From Aralia elata (Eukaryota > Streptophyta > Magnoliopsida > Apiales > Araliaceae), in the NCBI GenBank assembly GCA_034770075.1, contig CM068385.1:57544746-57608745 (forward strand): a DNA stretch of 64,000 bases, read 5' to 3'. A program made the translations under genes and the position numbers. A model generated the notes under the pieces. The model searched no databases. It saw nothing but the letters and a program-made list of their open reading frames with translations, and had not been told where the DNA came from. Of the stretch, positions 35,613 to 47,438 are shown piece by piece (position 1 is the stretch's first letter; each line of letters begins with the position of its first letter).

Positions 35613-37340
35613 CAGAATCTGAAAAAATAAATTTTACTTCAATTAAAATAAATGGTTTATTTAATTGATAAAATCAGAATAAAGGAGTTTATTCACATAT
35701 GGAATATGATTCCATGTTTCCTAGAATATAAGAGTTTATTCACATATGGAATAGGATTCCATGTTTCCTTAAAAATAAAGAAATTTATTTTGATAAGGAA
35801 TATGATTCAACATATTTTATTTTTCAACAATTTTAAGTTAAAATAAAAGAGTTTATTTTGAACTTGAAATTGGTTTCCATGTTAATTAAAATAAAGGAGT
35901 TTATTTTGATTTAGAATTTGATTAAAAATAAAGGAGTTTATTTTTATTCAAAATTGGATAAAATAAAATAAATAAGTTTATTATGATTTAAATTTTGATT
36001 AAAATAAAAGAGTTTATTTTTGTTTCAAAATTAGATTTCTAGTAAACTTTTAATTGCCCATTAATTGATATCAATGCATATATGGAATGGTTTTATTATT
36101 CATGAGATGAATGTTATTTATTGATACATATAGAGATATGTATGATAATAAATAGGGATTGATTATGGATTATGACCAATGTGTGATTGGATTTATTTTG
36201 GTGGATGCTTTAATGAATGGGTTTTTATAAATGGGGTCTGTGTACCTCGTCTTCTCTAGTTTTTCTTGATGTAAATTCTATCTTCCTCCTATGTACCTGC
36301 CCTTGACTGCTGATCAAGGTTTCTATTTATTGTAAATAGTTTTTGTAATAGGACTAGTTAGAATTAATTTTGAAGAATTGGAGACAAAGGAGCAAGGAGC
36401 GCTTGAAGACCCGTTTGTAATGGAGCCCGGGTTTTAAATGTAATAGTTATATTTAAAATTTTTGTTCTTGCAACCCTAGGTTTGACCTTTTGGTTCACTT
36501 GGTGGCTCTAGTGAACCAAACTAGAATAAAAGTCCATAATCAATCCGGGTAGAATATAGTATTCTATATGTGCAATGCTTACTATGTATATATTATATAT
36601 TATAACAACATGCTTCGCATGTTTAATAATATGACGCGTATTTTATATATATATGTGCATGCGCGCCTAAACAAGATGAGACAAAATAATAACAAACCCC
36701 TCAAAGCAATTATATTAAGTCCTAAGCGTTCAAAAGATATTTGGAATATCGAACGTCGCCTTCTAGCATGGTAAAGCAATAGAGTATTAAAATATTTAAT
36801 ATGAGTTTGTTGTGTCACACAAGGCAAAGTATTAAATATTTAAGATGTTGCTTTATCACATTTGATGCTTATACATAGACTGAACGATGCTGTTTTGTTG
36901 TGTCACACAAGGACAGTGTTTTTCTTTCGAATATATGGAAGTGCTAGGTTGGACTTAACTTGGATAATTTTGATTCGGATGTGTCACACTTGACCAAAAT
37001 AATCTAAGAGGCAAATTAAAAGGAGTTACATAGTGATGTAATTGACAATAGTTGTCTACCTATTTATTTATATATCGTTTGTTGTGTCACACAAGACTAT
37101 ATACATTTGAAATGGGATCCTTAGTCTCACTAGCAAATCTTTAATTAGAATTGCCGAACTATATAATGAGGGTAATATAGTTTGATGAAAATAGTGGGAG
37201 ATACCAATTTAAAATAAAGACCTAATTTATTTTGGTAATTAATTAAAAATGAATGTATGCTAAAATGTTGTTAAATTACAAATTCATTTACAGAATTTTA
37301 CGATGTCTAATTCACTATCACTGCGGAGCATATTAGATGC
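35613..37340 (+). other. Leader of the nested Copia element, no gene
   Basis: AT-rich leader. The first part (about 35640-36030) has many diverged copies of an AATAAAGGAGTTTATTTTGA-like unit of roughly 45-60 bases. The later part has four copies of a TTGTGTCACACAAG motif (36808-37096). I see no conserved coding frame. Confidence 0.65.
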
Positions 37341-38140
37341 TAATTAACCGGACTGAATTATACGGACTAGTTAAGGAATTTGAGAAAAGTTCTCAAGGCT
37401 GAAAAGCTATCTTATGTCCTTAATATACCTATCACTGCAATGGTTGCAGACAATGCCTCAGAGGAAGAGATTGCTACTTTTAGAAAGTGGCAAGATGATG
37501 CACAGTTGGCTCAATGCATCATGCTCGCATCCATGAGTAACGAGCTTCAGCGTCAGCATAAAACTATGGATGCTCCTACTGTACTCCGGCACCTTCAAGG
37601 AGTTGAAGGGTGAGGAAAGTAGGACTATTAGATATCAGATATCTAAGGAGCTCTTCCGATCTAGAATGACCGATGGCACTACAGTACAAACATATGTCCA
37701 TAAAATGATCAATCTGATTGGAATAACTGGGACAAACTGGGTTTTAATGGATGGAGAGATGATCCAAAGATTTGATTTCTTTTGCAAATCACTTCCAGAC
37801 TCTTTCTGACAAATTGTTGTGAATTTCCACATGAACAAGCTATATGTTAGCCTGCCTGAGTTGCTTAAAACATGTTGAAAACTGTAAAGAGTCACTTTCC
37901 AACCAAGAAAGACCAAGTCTTACTGGTAGATGTTTCTTTCCAGGGAAGCGGAAGAAGGCCAAAGGATCTTCTTAAAAGAAGAACAATTCAAGAAGGTAAA
38001 AGGAAAGGCAAAAAACAAAGGATAATAAGAACAAGACTGATGCAGATAGCAAAGGAGTTTGCTTCCATTGCAATAAGCCCGGATACTGGAAAGGAAAACT
38101 GTAAGGAGAATCTTACAGAGGCTAACCAGAAGGAAGCTTA
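37341..38140 (+). pseudogene. Gag remnant of the nested Copia element
   Basis: Overlapping frames show the typical gag order: KAEKLSYVLNIPI, CIMLASMSNELQRQHKTMDA, then after a frameshift near 37600 RTIRYQISKELFRSRMTDGT and FDFFCKSLPDSF, and MNKLYVSLPELLK further on. A zinc-knuckle remnant (VCFHCNKPGYWKGNC-like in a shifted frame near 38058-38100) has lost its frame. Several one-base losses break it. Confidence 0.75.
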
Positions 38141-40854
38141 GTGAAGCTTCGGATATACAGATATAGGTTTGTTCATGATTAAAATAAATCTTTTTGTAAG
38201 TCAAGGTTCTACTTGGGTAATTGGTTACCGGCGTTATTGTATTTTTTTTTTGTAGTATTCTCACATATGCAATCCAATTCAGAGACTCTAAGCAGAAGTA
38301 GAAAGCTAAACAAAGAGTAAGTAATCTTACGTGTGGAGAATGGAGCAATGGTTGCTACATTAACCGTAGGAACTTATAGTTTAGCGTTCGTTGCCTACGG
38401 GCAAGTCTATTAAGTTAATAAATTGTTATTATCTTCCAGTTCTCATTAGAAACATTAGAAACTTTCATTGTTGGACAAGGAAGATTCTGGTATTATTATT
38501 TAAGAACAATTGTTGTTCTATTTATAATAATGTTTTGTTTGAAATTGGAAGGAATACTTGAATAGATTTTGTATACTTGACTTACATGAAAAATAATTTT
38601 GCAAATTGAATAAACTAGTAAAAGAAAAAAAGGAGATGGTTATTCAAAGAGTTGAATTTGTGTCTGAATCATTTGAAATGTTCAAAGAATTCCAAAAGTG
38701 AAACAAAATTGACAAAGTATTTAAGATTCTTTGATCAGATCGAAGAAAGAATACTTGTGCAATGAGTTTCTAGATCATCTAAAAATGGTATTTTCTCATA
38801 ATGGACACCTCCTGATACGCAATAGTTGATTGGTGTATCTAAAAGGAGAAATTATATCTTGTTGGACATGGTGCAGTCCATAATGATTTTTACCGACATT
38901 CTAGTATCCATCTGGGGTTATACCCTAGAAATGACTGCATATCTACAAAATAAGGTAACCTCAAAAAAACTCCGTCCCAAGACTCCATAAAGGTTATGGA
39001 TGGGGAGGATACCTACTCTTAAGTAAGTTAAGATAAGGTGTTGTCCAACTTATGTGAAAAGGTTTCAAAGATAAGTTGGGACAAAATCTGACAAGTGCAG
39101 ATTTGTGGGATATCCTAAAGAAAGTTTAGGGTATTATTACTATAATCCTACACGCTGCCTTCTTAGATAAAGGTGTTTATCATCGAAGGAGCTAGTGGGA
39201 GGGTAATAGATCTTGAAAGAGTTCAAGAACCACAAAGCACTTTAAGTCGATCCGAGGAACCTGTAGATAGACCTATTGTACCACAACCGAATCGTAAATC
39301 TGGAAGAGTACCGAAGATACCTAGGAGGTATGGATTCATCATAGAGGATGATGATGAGGTACGCATCATAGAGGATGATGATCCAGTTATATACGATAAG
39401 GCTATGAGTATAAGATACTCAGAGAAATGGTAGATGGCCATAAAATCCGAAATGGACTCCATGTATGAGAACCAAGTATAGACTCTGGTTACTCCACATA
39501 AGGGCTTAGTGCCTAGAGTGTGAATATGGGTCTTTTAAGAGAAAGACTGTGGCAAATGGCAAGGTGGAGACCTATAAGACCAGACCTGTTTAAAAGGTTT
39601 TTCAAGTCAAGGAGTTGACTGTGATAAAACCTTATTACCGGGTAATGCTCAAGTCCATTTGGATTTTACTTGCGATTGCAGCTTATTACGAAATCTGGCA
39701 AAATGGATGTGGAGACGTCCTTCCTCAATGAAGACTTGAGGAGAATGTAATGTATGATACAGCCAGAGGAATTTGTTTCAAAGGTTGAAGCAAATCGTGT
39801 TTTAAGCTTACAATGATCCATTGATGGATTGAAGCAAGCTTCTCAAAGATGGGAAACATTCATTTTGATGAGACAATCAAAAGAGTTTTGATTTTATCAA
39901 AAACGGGAATGAACCTAGTGTATACAAAAAGGGTCAGTGGGAGCGCTTTGTGACATTCTTGGTATTATATGTTGATATACTACTGACAAGGAAATAACAC
40001 ACCAATGCTACAATCAGTAAAGATAAAATTGTCTAAACATTCCTCCATGAATGACTTGGGAGGAGCATCCTTATAAATTGGGGATATAAGTCTATATAGA
40101 TAGATTTAAAAGGATGTTCGGCTTGACCCAAGGAACGTATATTTCATTTGATGCTAAAGGCGTTTAGCATGGCAAAACTCCAAGAGAGGTCTCATGATGA
40201 TGAGCCATGGAGTGAATCTCTCTAAAATTGTCCCCAATTTGAGAGAGAGATCGCATGAGTTACTATCATGTATGCAATGAATATACAAGGCTTGATGTTG
40301 ATCAGTCATATTCTGGAGAAGATCACTGTAAGACAGTGATAAACACCTTTAAGGTACTTAACTGGTACTGAAGATGTGATCATGATTCATGGTGGGTCTG
40401 AATTAAAACTAGAGGGCTAAACAGACTCAAGTTTTTTCAGACTGACCAAGATGATAACAAATCCACTTTATGGTAAAATCGTTACCCTTGAAAGGTGGTG
40501 CAGTGAATTGGAAAGGTTCCAAAACAGCAAAGAGTTGTTGGTTTAGTGACAAAGACAAAGTATATAGCTGTAAATGAAGCTTGCAAGTTGATTGTTTGGA
40601 TGAAAAGTTTATTACAGAACTAGGAATAGTTCCTAAGTCTCATCTTGGATTCAAACATGTGTTGCGGCGTCACTGTTTATTTGATTAGTGGAATCATTGA
40701 AAGAGAAGAAGTCACTATAGAGATAGTGGACTCTCAAGAAACAACATTGCATATCCATTTACTGAAGCTTTATCCAAACAGCAGGGATGAATCGTCACTT
40801 AGAGAAGAAGGGTATTAGATACCATGACGATTGGCTTTAGTGCAAGTGGGAGAT
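38141..40854 (+). pseudogene. Pol remnant of the nested Copia element
   Basis: Scattered Copia pol signatures appear in order but in changing frames: a pre-integrase/integrase-like region (38640-39170), an acidic linker with PQPNRKSGRVPKIPRRYGF (about 39287-39340), EMDSMYENQV (about 39450), the reverse transcriptase motif LYVDI near 39965-39985 in place of LYVDD, and RNase H-like pieces to about 40800. The polypurine tract AAGTGGGAGA at 40844-40853 ends the region. Much of integrase and reverse transcriptase is deleted; the whole internal region is only about 5.5 kb. Confidence 0.75.
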
Positions 40855-42701
40855 TGAAAGTAGTATGCACACAAGCCAATCATATTTGATATGATGTAGC
40901 ATATACTTTGTAATCTTATTCGTTTGTTAAAAGGCATTTTACATTATCTACATAGTGCTGTTATATTAAATGTGATAAAACCCATAGTTTTGAGCAATGC
41001 TTTTTAGAAATCATGATGGTGATCATGCTACAATGAGATCTAAATTCTAGATAGCTCAAAAACTAAAAATCGTTCCTAATCGATGGATTACTAAAAAGGG
41101 GAATTAGTGAATCCGGATAGATTTAGTACATACGTTGCTTGCTCTTAATGAAGAGGATGATTGATCTCCATAATCATTTATGTGGAGACACTAAAGCAAG
41201 TATGTAGGTGCTTATTAGAGAATAAGTTCACTGAACGTGGCTCGCTAAGGAATACCTAATGGAGTTTTTACCTCGCCTGTCAATAGGAATTCCTCTAGTG
41301 ATAGTAGTACAAGTGATCCTTTGGACTTGAGATCATCATAGTATCTTGTGTATGATGAGTTATACTTTGGACATGTTCCTTAAGACCTTTAGGGTATATC
41401 AAAGGGTATGATTGGGTTATAATAAGTTGTACATGGAGATAGGTGAATGATCAACAAAGAATCTACCACTTCTAGTAAAAGGAGAGAATGTCCTATGTGA
41501 TTCGATAAATGACGACTCAGAAGTCTTTGGCCAAAGCAGAATGAAATTAGAAAGGAGTTTCTAATTTGCATTATCAATGTTGTGCATTTGAGAATCGAAA
41601 TACATATAATTAAATAAAATAAGACTTGACAGTAATTCCATGACTTATATTTAATTGGGACATTGTATGGTAGAAGGATTGAATTGTACGGTAACTATTC
41701 ACTGAAAGGTTCTTTTGTTGATTAATGTTGAAATCTATATTATCTGGAAAGTCGTTGATCGCTAAGGGGGCTTACCCTTATTGTAGAATAAATATTATTT
41801 ATTTAAATGAATTAAATAGTTTAATTTATTTATTTTAAATAAGATTAGAATTGTTCTAATTGATTTATTCACAACCGGTTTAATATGGAGAACCTAAAGG
41901 GTCACACCGCAAAAGGAAAATATTTATTTAAGAAGTAAATGGCATAATTGTAATAATAAGTTAAGTGTATTTAATTTAATCTATGGAGATAGAATAAATT
42001 AAATAACTTAATATTTATTATTTAATATTTTGGAAATATTAAATATAAATTAATAAGAGGAGTCTTATTATTATTATTACTATTACTATTATTTAATTCC
42101 TAATAGGGATTGAGAATTAATTAATAGAAGTATTCTCTCATGAATTCCTAATTGGATTAGGAGTTCAATTAATTAAAGGAGTTTAATTAAAATAAGAACC
42201 CTAATCCTAAATAGTTTAGGAGGGTTTCCTATATCTATAAATAAGAGGAGTCTTATTATGGTTTAGGGTTAGACAGTCAGACAATTAGATTGTTAGACAA
42301 TTTACACACTCTTCCATGAGAATTGGAGAGAGAGTACTTGCAATTTCTATAGAGATAGAAACTAGGGTTTTGCGAACACCCATCTTCTTGAACAACTATT
42401 ATTTCTTGGTGGATCACCTCTAGAGGCCAAACACTTGGGTGGCTAACGTTGATCAAAGGAAGGAATTTAATCGGTGAAATTCAAGGAGAACGCGAAGGAA
42501 TTGGAGGTGAACTTGTACCCGAGGAAGCACGGTTCTACGAGGGTATAATTTCTTAATCTCTATCTTTTTCGTTTAATTGATAATTGAGCACATGGATGAT
42601 CATGGTGATGGTTTGTATGAAAATTTTAAAATCCGTTTTATCGCGCTTCCGCACTATTTATGTAATTTGATTGCATATTCGCGCTATGTACAAACCTTAC
42701 A
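40855..42701 (+). repeat. 3' LTR of the nested Copia element
   Basis: It starts TGAAAGTAGTATGC directly after the polypurine tract and ends CAAACCTTACA, followed by the TSD TCATG. It is the better-preserved copy of the LTR pair. Confidence 0.92.
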
Positions 42702-44323
42702 TCATGCTGTTCTTAAGTTTCTGGGTAACCCAAAAACTCATCAGTCATGGTCGGTCAATACAGTTTGACTGCTAATAACTTTGATTCTAGGTTAGCTTAA
42801 TGTGTTTAATCGATTTATACTTGTAGATTACATGGCAGAGAACAACTAAAAACATCAAGACCTTATAAATAATATCATTTGGCCAAGATCTAGGCTAGTC
42901 AAAAGCTTGTCAGACACTGTCAGAGCTGTTCTTCGTTTTTCTGGGTTACCCAGAAACAGAACGCTCATGGTCAGTCAATGGGTTTTGACCATTAATATCT
43001 TCCTACTGTGAGATATTTTTAGCCTTCTACCAATTGGATATCATAGATAACGTGGCATACTACAAATTCATGCTTTAAAACAGATCTAACAAACATTTTA
43101 AGTGGATCAAAAGCTCTGACAAAAAGGCTTGTCAGACTGTTCTTGACTACCAAGAACAGTTTGAGTTCTTCAACAAATTCGACCCTTTACATGTTATGAT
43201 TCCTTGTTTAACCAACCCAGATCATCAAATAACATGTTTATACATAATCCTAAACATCTAAAACATAAAATTATTGCAAGCTTGAAGATCTAGCATAAAA
43301 ATTAGGGTTTTGCACCTTTTTCTCAATTTTTTGATTTCTAGCTTTTGATTCTGATCTTACACTTGCAAAGGCTTAATATGGTATGATTATAAGTGTTTAG
43401 GCTTTGCAAATTCGTAGGTCTAATGGGCAGTTTGATGTTCTATTTATAGCATTTGTAAATTAGGGTTTCTTTAGTCTTTTCTCACATTTTTGCCTCCAAA
43501 AATATCTTGCCAACTGAACTTGTGCTACTTGGGTCTGATCTTAATCACCTACTTGTGCTGGAGTGTGTTGAGCACAAGCTTGCACACTCCTAGCTTCATT
43601 CCTATTGGTTAAAACTTTTATTTTTGATTTATTTCCTTACTAATTAAAATTAGATTTTTGCTAATCATGTTTAAGATGTTTAATTATGTTTAGTAATACC
43701 TTAATTAAGGTTATATATCATAATTAAGGTTTTACATTTCATAAATTAAAGTTTAGATAACCTAATTAGGATTAAGGTTTCACGAATTAGGGTTTAGGAT
43801 TTCCTAATTCATGAATTAGGGTTTTCTAATTCATGAATTAGGGTTTAAACCTTCAATTAGGATTTTAATCTAAGTTAAATAATTCCTAATTAATGTTATG
43901 ATTTATTACTTAGAATCTAATTATTTCAATTAGGATTCTTGTGTAATAATTAGGGTTTTCAAATTAGAGTTTCTAATTCAGTTTATCATTTTAAACCTTA
44001 TTTAACTTATTTTAGAATTTTATCAGTTAATATAATAATATATTAATTCCGAAGCACGACAAATCACTTCGTCATTTCCAAGCACGACACAGTAGCTTAC
44101 CAAAATAATTTTCCGAGACGCTTCTCAGTGAAATCGTCGGAAGCACGACAAATCATTTTGTCCGTATAAGCATGACTAAGCAGCTTCAGAAATTTTTTTA
44201 TTTGACCGAATTCTTTAATAAAATATACAATCACATAACACAAAGTCAGAACAAGAAATTTCATTTAATAAACACATAATTTACATATACAAATCTTATT
44301 AGGGTTCGGAATATTACAAAGTA

Positions 44324-45243
44324 TCTGACCAAATTCCAACCCAAGTCAGATGTAGAAATCTTCTTCGGTTATGCTATGGACAGCAAGGCCTATAGAGTAT
44401 TTGATGAGTCAGAATCAAAGAAGAAAACTTCTTCACTCAACGATCCAGCAGAGAAGGACTCTACGATCACTGAGCCCAAAATCGTAGAGTTAGACACTAC
44501 GATCGTCGAGACATAAGCAGAAAGCGTAGGGCAAGAAGAAGCAAACATAGAGCTCACTGTGCCAGACAATGAGACTCTACGATCTGAACCAGAAATCAAT
44601 CTGGAAGAACTCAGACAAGAAGACACCAGAACTGATGTTCTAAGAAGAAGAAAATGGACAAAGGATCACACTGAAGATCTGATAATTGGAGAACCTAATG
44701 CAAGAGTTAGGACAAGATCAACAACTCAAAATGAATGCATCTACCTAAGCTTTCTCTCTCAAATAGAGCCCAAAAAGGTAGAAGAAACATTAAGAGATTC
44801 AAGCTGGATAGAGGCCATGCAAGAGGAGCTCAACCAGTTTGAAAGAAGCAAAGTCTGGAGACTAGTTGAAAGGCCAAAACAACATCCAGTCATTGGCACC
44901 AAATAGATTTTCAGAAACAAGATGGATGAAGATGGGGTTATCACAAGGAACAAAGCTAGACTGGTAGCTAAAGGTTACTCACAAGAAGAAGGGATTGACT
45001 ATGATGAGACCTTTACTCATGTTGCAAGATTGGAAGCAATCGGAATCTTTCTTGCCCATGCATCCCACATGAGATTTAAAGTCTTCCAAATGGATGTCAA
45101 GAGTGCTTTCCTCAATAGAGAACTTCAAGAAGAACTCTATGTGGAACAACCTCTAGGTTTTGTCAATCCAACTCTTTCTAATTATGTTTATAGATTAGAC
45201 AAAGCATTGTATGGATTGAAACAAGCACCTAGAGCATGGTATG
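44324..45243 (+). pseudogene. Reverse transcriptase N-terminal part of the SIRE-like Copia element
   Basis: The frame resumes at LTKFQPKSDVEIFFGYAMDS, passes an acidic linker, then WIEAMQEELNQFERSKVW, KARLVAKGYSQEEGIDYDET, FQMDVKSAFLNRELQEELYV and YGLKQAPRAWY. In-frame stops lie at 44514-44516 (a CAA-to-TAA change would explain it) and 44904-44906 (TAG where tryptophan is usual). The sequence is cut at 45243 by the Tat-like LTR, before the catalytic YVDD. Four CTCTACG/CGTAGAG motifs lie in the linker. Confidence 0.88.
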
Positions 45244-47417
45244 TGTAGACACCCAAATTTTGCGCTTCGTATACTAACCGTGACAGGAGGGCAAAATCGT
45301 CAAATGAACCGACCTGTGAGGGCGAGGGAATGGGCACAAGTGCGAACGCCCAACACCACCGCAATGATTGGCAACCAAAGCTGACGTGACAATAAGGCTG
45401 TCCGAAATGGGCATTCCCAGATGACGTGGCACGTTTCCCAGCGGTTCCCGGACTGCAAAATGCAAGCCTTTCAGCAGAAACCGATGATTCGACACGAGAG
45501 TCGAGGTGCGGTTCGAAAAATGAGAAAATCAGCCCACCCAGCCGCGGATTGATCTGCGGCCAAACGATTAAAATAATGGTAGTGCGCGAGACGGCTGAAG
45601 TGCGCGGCGGGCGCGGAGAAACCGAGGCCAGCCGCAGATTGATCTGCGGCCAGCCGCGGATCTATCTGCGGCCAGCCGTGGATCTATCTGCGGCTGCCTA
45701 GGGCAGCCCCTTATCAGGCCATTTTGCATACAGAAACAGAAGAGAGCAGCAGCAGCAGCGGCGGAAAAAGAAAGAAAAAGAAGGAGAAAACAGCAAGAAA
45801 AATAGAGAGAAAAGAGGGAGAAATAGTGAGCAATTGTACCCATTTTGTGAGATTACATCTCATATTTTCTACTCTATTCAATACACAAATTCATACATAT
45901 TGTGGCGATTATTTGCAAGGTGAAAAATCCTTTGTTTTAGCATTTTGTTTTACCATTTTTGTTAAGTTTTTTTGTCATCCAAATTATATTAAATGTAGTT
46001 GTTCTTGTTATATTGTTGTGAATCCTATGGATTGAGGGCTATTTGTGAGGGTTCAAATGGAACGAAATTCCTCTTAATGGCCCGATGATATTCATTTGGT
46101 GAATTTTTAGCTCGTTGTAATGATGTATTGTGCATAGATTGTTTTAGATTGCTATTTTAGGATCTTGTGGGTGTTGTAGCGATTTTTGAATGTGAGTCCT
46201 TAGTGAGCGCGACACCCGTGGGCCCCCAAATCGATGATGGACATCTTTGGATATATGATGATATATAAATTTCGGATGTACCTCTTCATTGTAAATATGT
46301 AATCGTTCGGGCCTTAAAACGACGCCAAGGCGGAGATATGGGGTTTTTAAGGCCCCAAAATAGTGAAAAACTTGTGAATTTGTAAAGGCGTTTTGGGGTT
46401 ATTTTTGATGGCTTACATGCCCGATGAATAACTCCGACGCGTGTTTGATGACTCGATTTGATTTTATGAGGATGAAATTGATTTCAAAGCTTAAACGGAT
46501 AAGATTTTCATAAAAATCAATCAAACTAGGTTATTTAGCATCACGAAGGCTTAAATATGGAGAGTAGTTGCTATGAATGTCATATTATTTCTATGTAAAG
46601 GAGAAAGCTTAAAGAAAATCGTTTTTCAAACGTTCACACAAAATGATTTTTATAATAATAAATGACGTTTTATTAAACCGTTGTGCATAGGGTTACAGAA
46701 GAGATCCTAGAAAAAATTGCCCATTATTTGAATTACGAAGGCAACGTTATAAATCTCAATTCCTATTTTGGACGAAGGTTTTAAAAACTCTTGTTTTGCC
46801 AAAACGACCACCTAATGGAAATCTTGCGAGTTTTTGACAATTAAAATCAAAAACCTTTCTCATAGAGCTTTCTCGAGTATTGGCTGAAGGAGACATTCCG
46901 AAGCTGTTTTCAAATTAAAAGCACGACTTTCCCTAAAAATCCATAATGATTCTTTCATACAAACTCACCACAACATTCACACAAGGCATTTACCACACAC
47001 ACACGCGCGCGCACACACCACATTTCATGATATTAAAGGGATAGGAAAGCATCGAGGTATTGCGGGTAACGTGTTTTCACGGACAGTCGGGGGGTGCCTA
47101 AACAACCTTCCCCTCGCTTAAAGCAAAGCCCCGCCGAACTCTATGAATTCTCGAATTCGCCAGACCAATTAATTCGGAGTCAACACATTGAGCCCAACGA
47201 TTTATAAAAAACGAAAAACTCGGGAATGATGTTGGTACATCCATTTTCAAATATACCACCTGGCCGACTCTGGTTAATTGGCTCATCATAAAAAACGATC
47301 TTTTTAAAACTCCCGTCGACATCAATGTCGAATCATTTTCCAAAGAATACATTAAAATCAAAAGGCCTAAAGTAGGAAAAGGAAGACAAGATGAAAAACC
47401 CGGTTTGACGTCGACGA
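45244..47417 (+). repeat. 5' LTR of the Tat/Ogre-like element
   Basis: It begins TGTAGACACCC (or two bases earlier, TGTG) and ends just before the primer binding site. It holds a GC-rich inverted-repeat cluster at about 45538-45700 and a CACACACGCGCGCG microsatellite near 46997. The end is defined only by the primer binding site and is uncertain by a few bases. No gene seen. Confidence 0.75.
45538..45700 (+). repeat. GCCGCAGAT/ATCTGCGGC inverted-repeat cluster
   Basis: Four copies of an inverted repeat with 9-base arms and a 2-base loop (TG or CT) occur: one imperfect at about 45541, a perfect one at about 45631-45650 (arms GCCGCAGAT/ATCTGCGGC) and two more with one mismatch to 45700. Confidence 0.75.
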
Positions 47418-47419
47418 GC

Positions 47420-47438
47420 TGGCGACTCTGCTGGGGAC
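47420..47438 (+). other. Primer binding site of the Tat/Ogre-like element
   Basis: TGGCGACTCTGCTGGGGAC directly follows the LTR. This tRNA-Arg-like site is characteristic of the Tat/Ogre group, as recalled from the family and not checked against a tRNA set. Confidence 0.75.

Larger units (their letters stand above)
33537..42701 (+). mobile_element. Decayed Ty1/Copia element nested in the solo LTR
   Basis: A complete 9165-base element with two LTRs, flanked by TSD TCATG (33532-33536 and 42702-42706). Order: 5' LTR, tRNA-Met primer binding site, GC-palindrome leader, gag remnant, strongly decayed pol, polypurine tract (AAGTGGGAGA), 3' LTR. The gag matches the UBN2-type gag common in plant Copia elements. 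I do not assign the lineage. The near-identical LTRs contrast with the badly broken pol, so a previously defective copy may have been mobilised in trans, or sequence quality may be poor here. Confidence 0.9.
31183..44318 (-). repeat. Tekay-type solo LTR (minus sense) in the Copia integrase-RT region, interrupted
   Basis: It runs from TGTGACGCC to GGAATATTACA, the same family and orientation as the LTR at 11387-15422. Perfect TSD AAGTA flanks it (31178-31182 and 44319-44323); removing one TSD copy restores the Copia frame GKKYLTKF. Removing the nested Copia (33537-42706) leaves about 3966 bases. It keeps the acceptor-plus-lysine-rich block (31753-31811), the GGGGATCAGCC block (32003-32013), the AT-rich hairpin segment (about 32520-33240) and a GTCGC hairpin (33262-33287). 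Confidence 0.93.
16573..45243 (+). mobile_element. SIRE-like Ty1/Copia retrotransposon, multiply interrupted
   Basis: The element starts with its 5' LTR at TGTTAG (16573) and runs through primer binding site, gag, protease, integrase and the first part of reverse transcriptase, where a Tat-like element cuts it at about 45243. Its 3' end and 3' LTR are not in the window. Two large insertions with clean TSDs, 17662-27176 and 31183-44318, are not part of it. The Copia domain order (integrase before reverse transcriptase) is plain. The SIRE/Maximus assignment rests on gag style and the CSRHMTGNK protease motif and is tentative. Confidence 0.82.
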
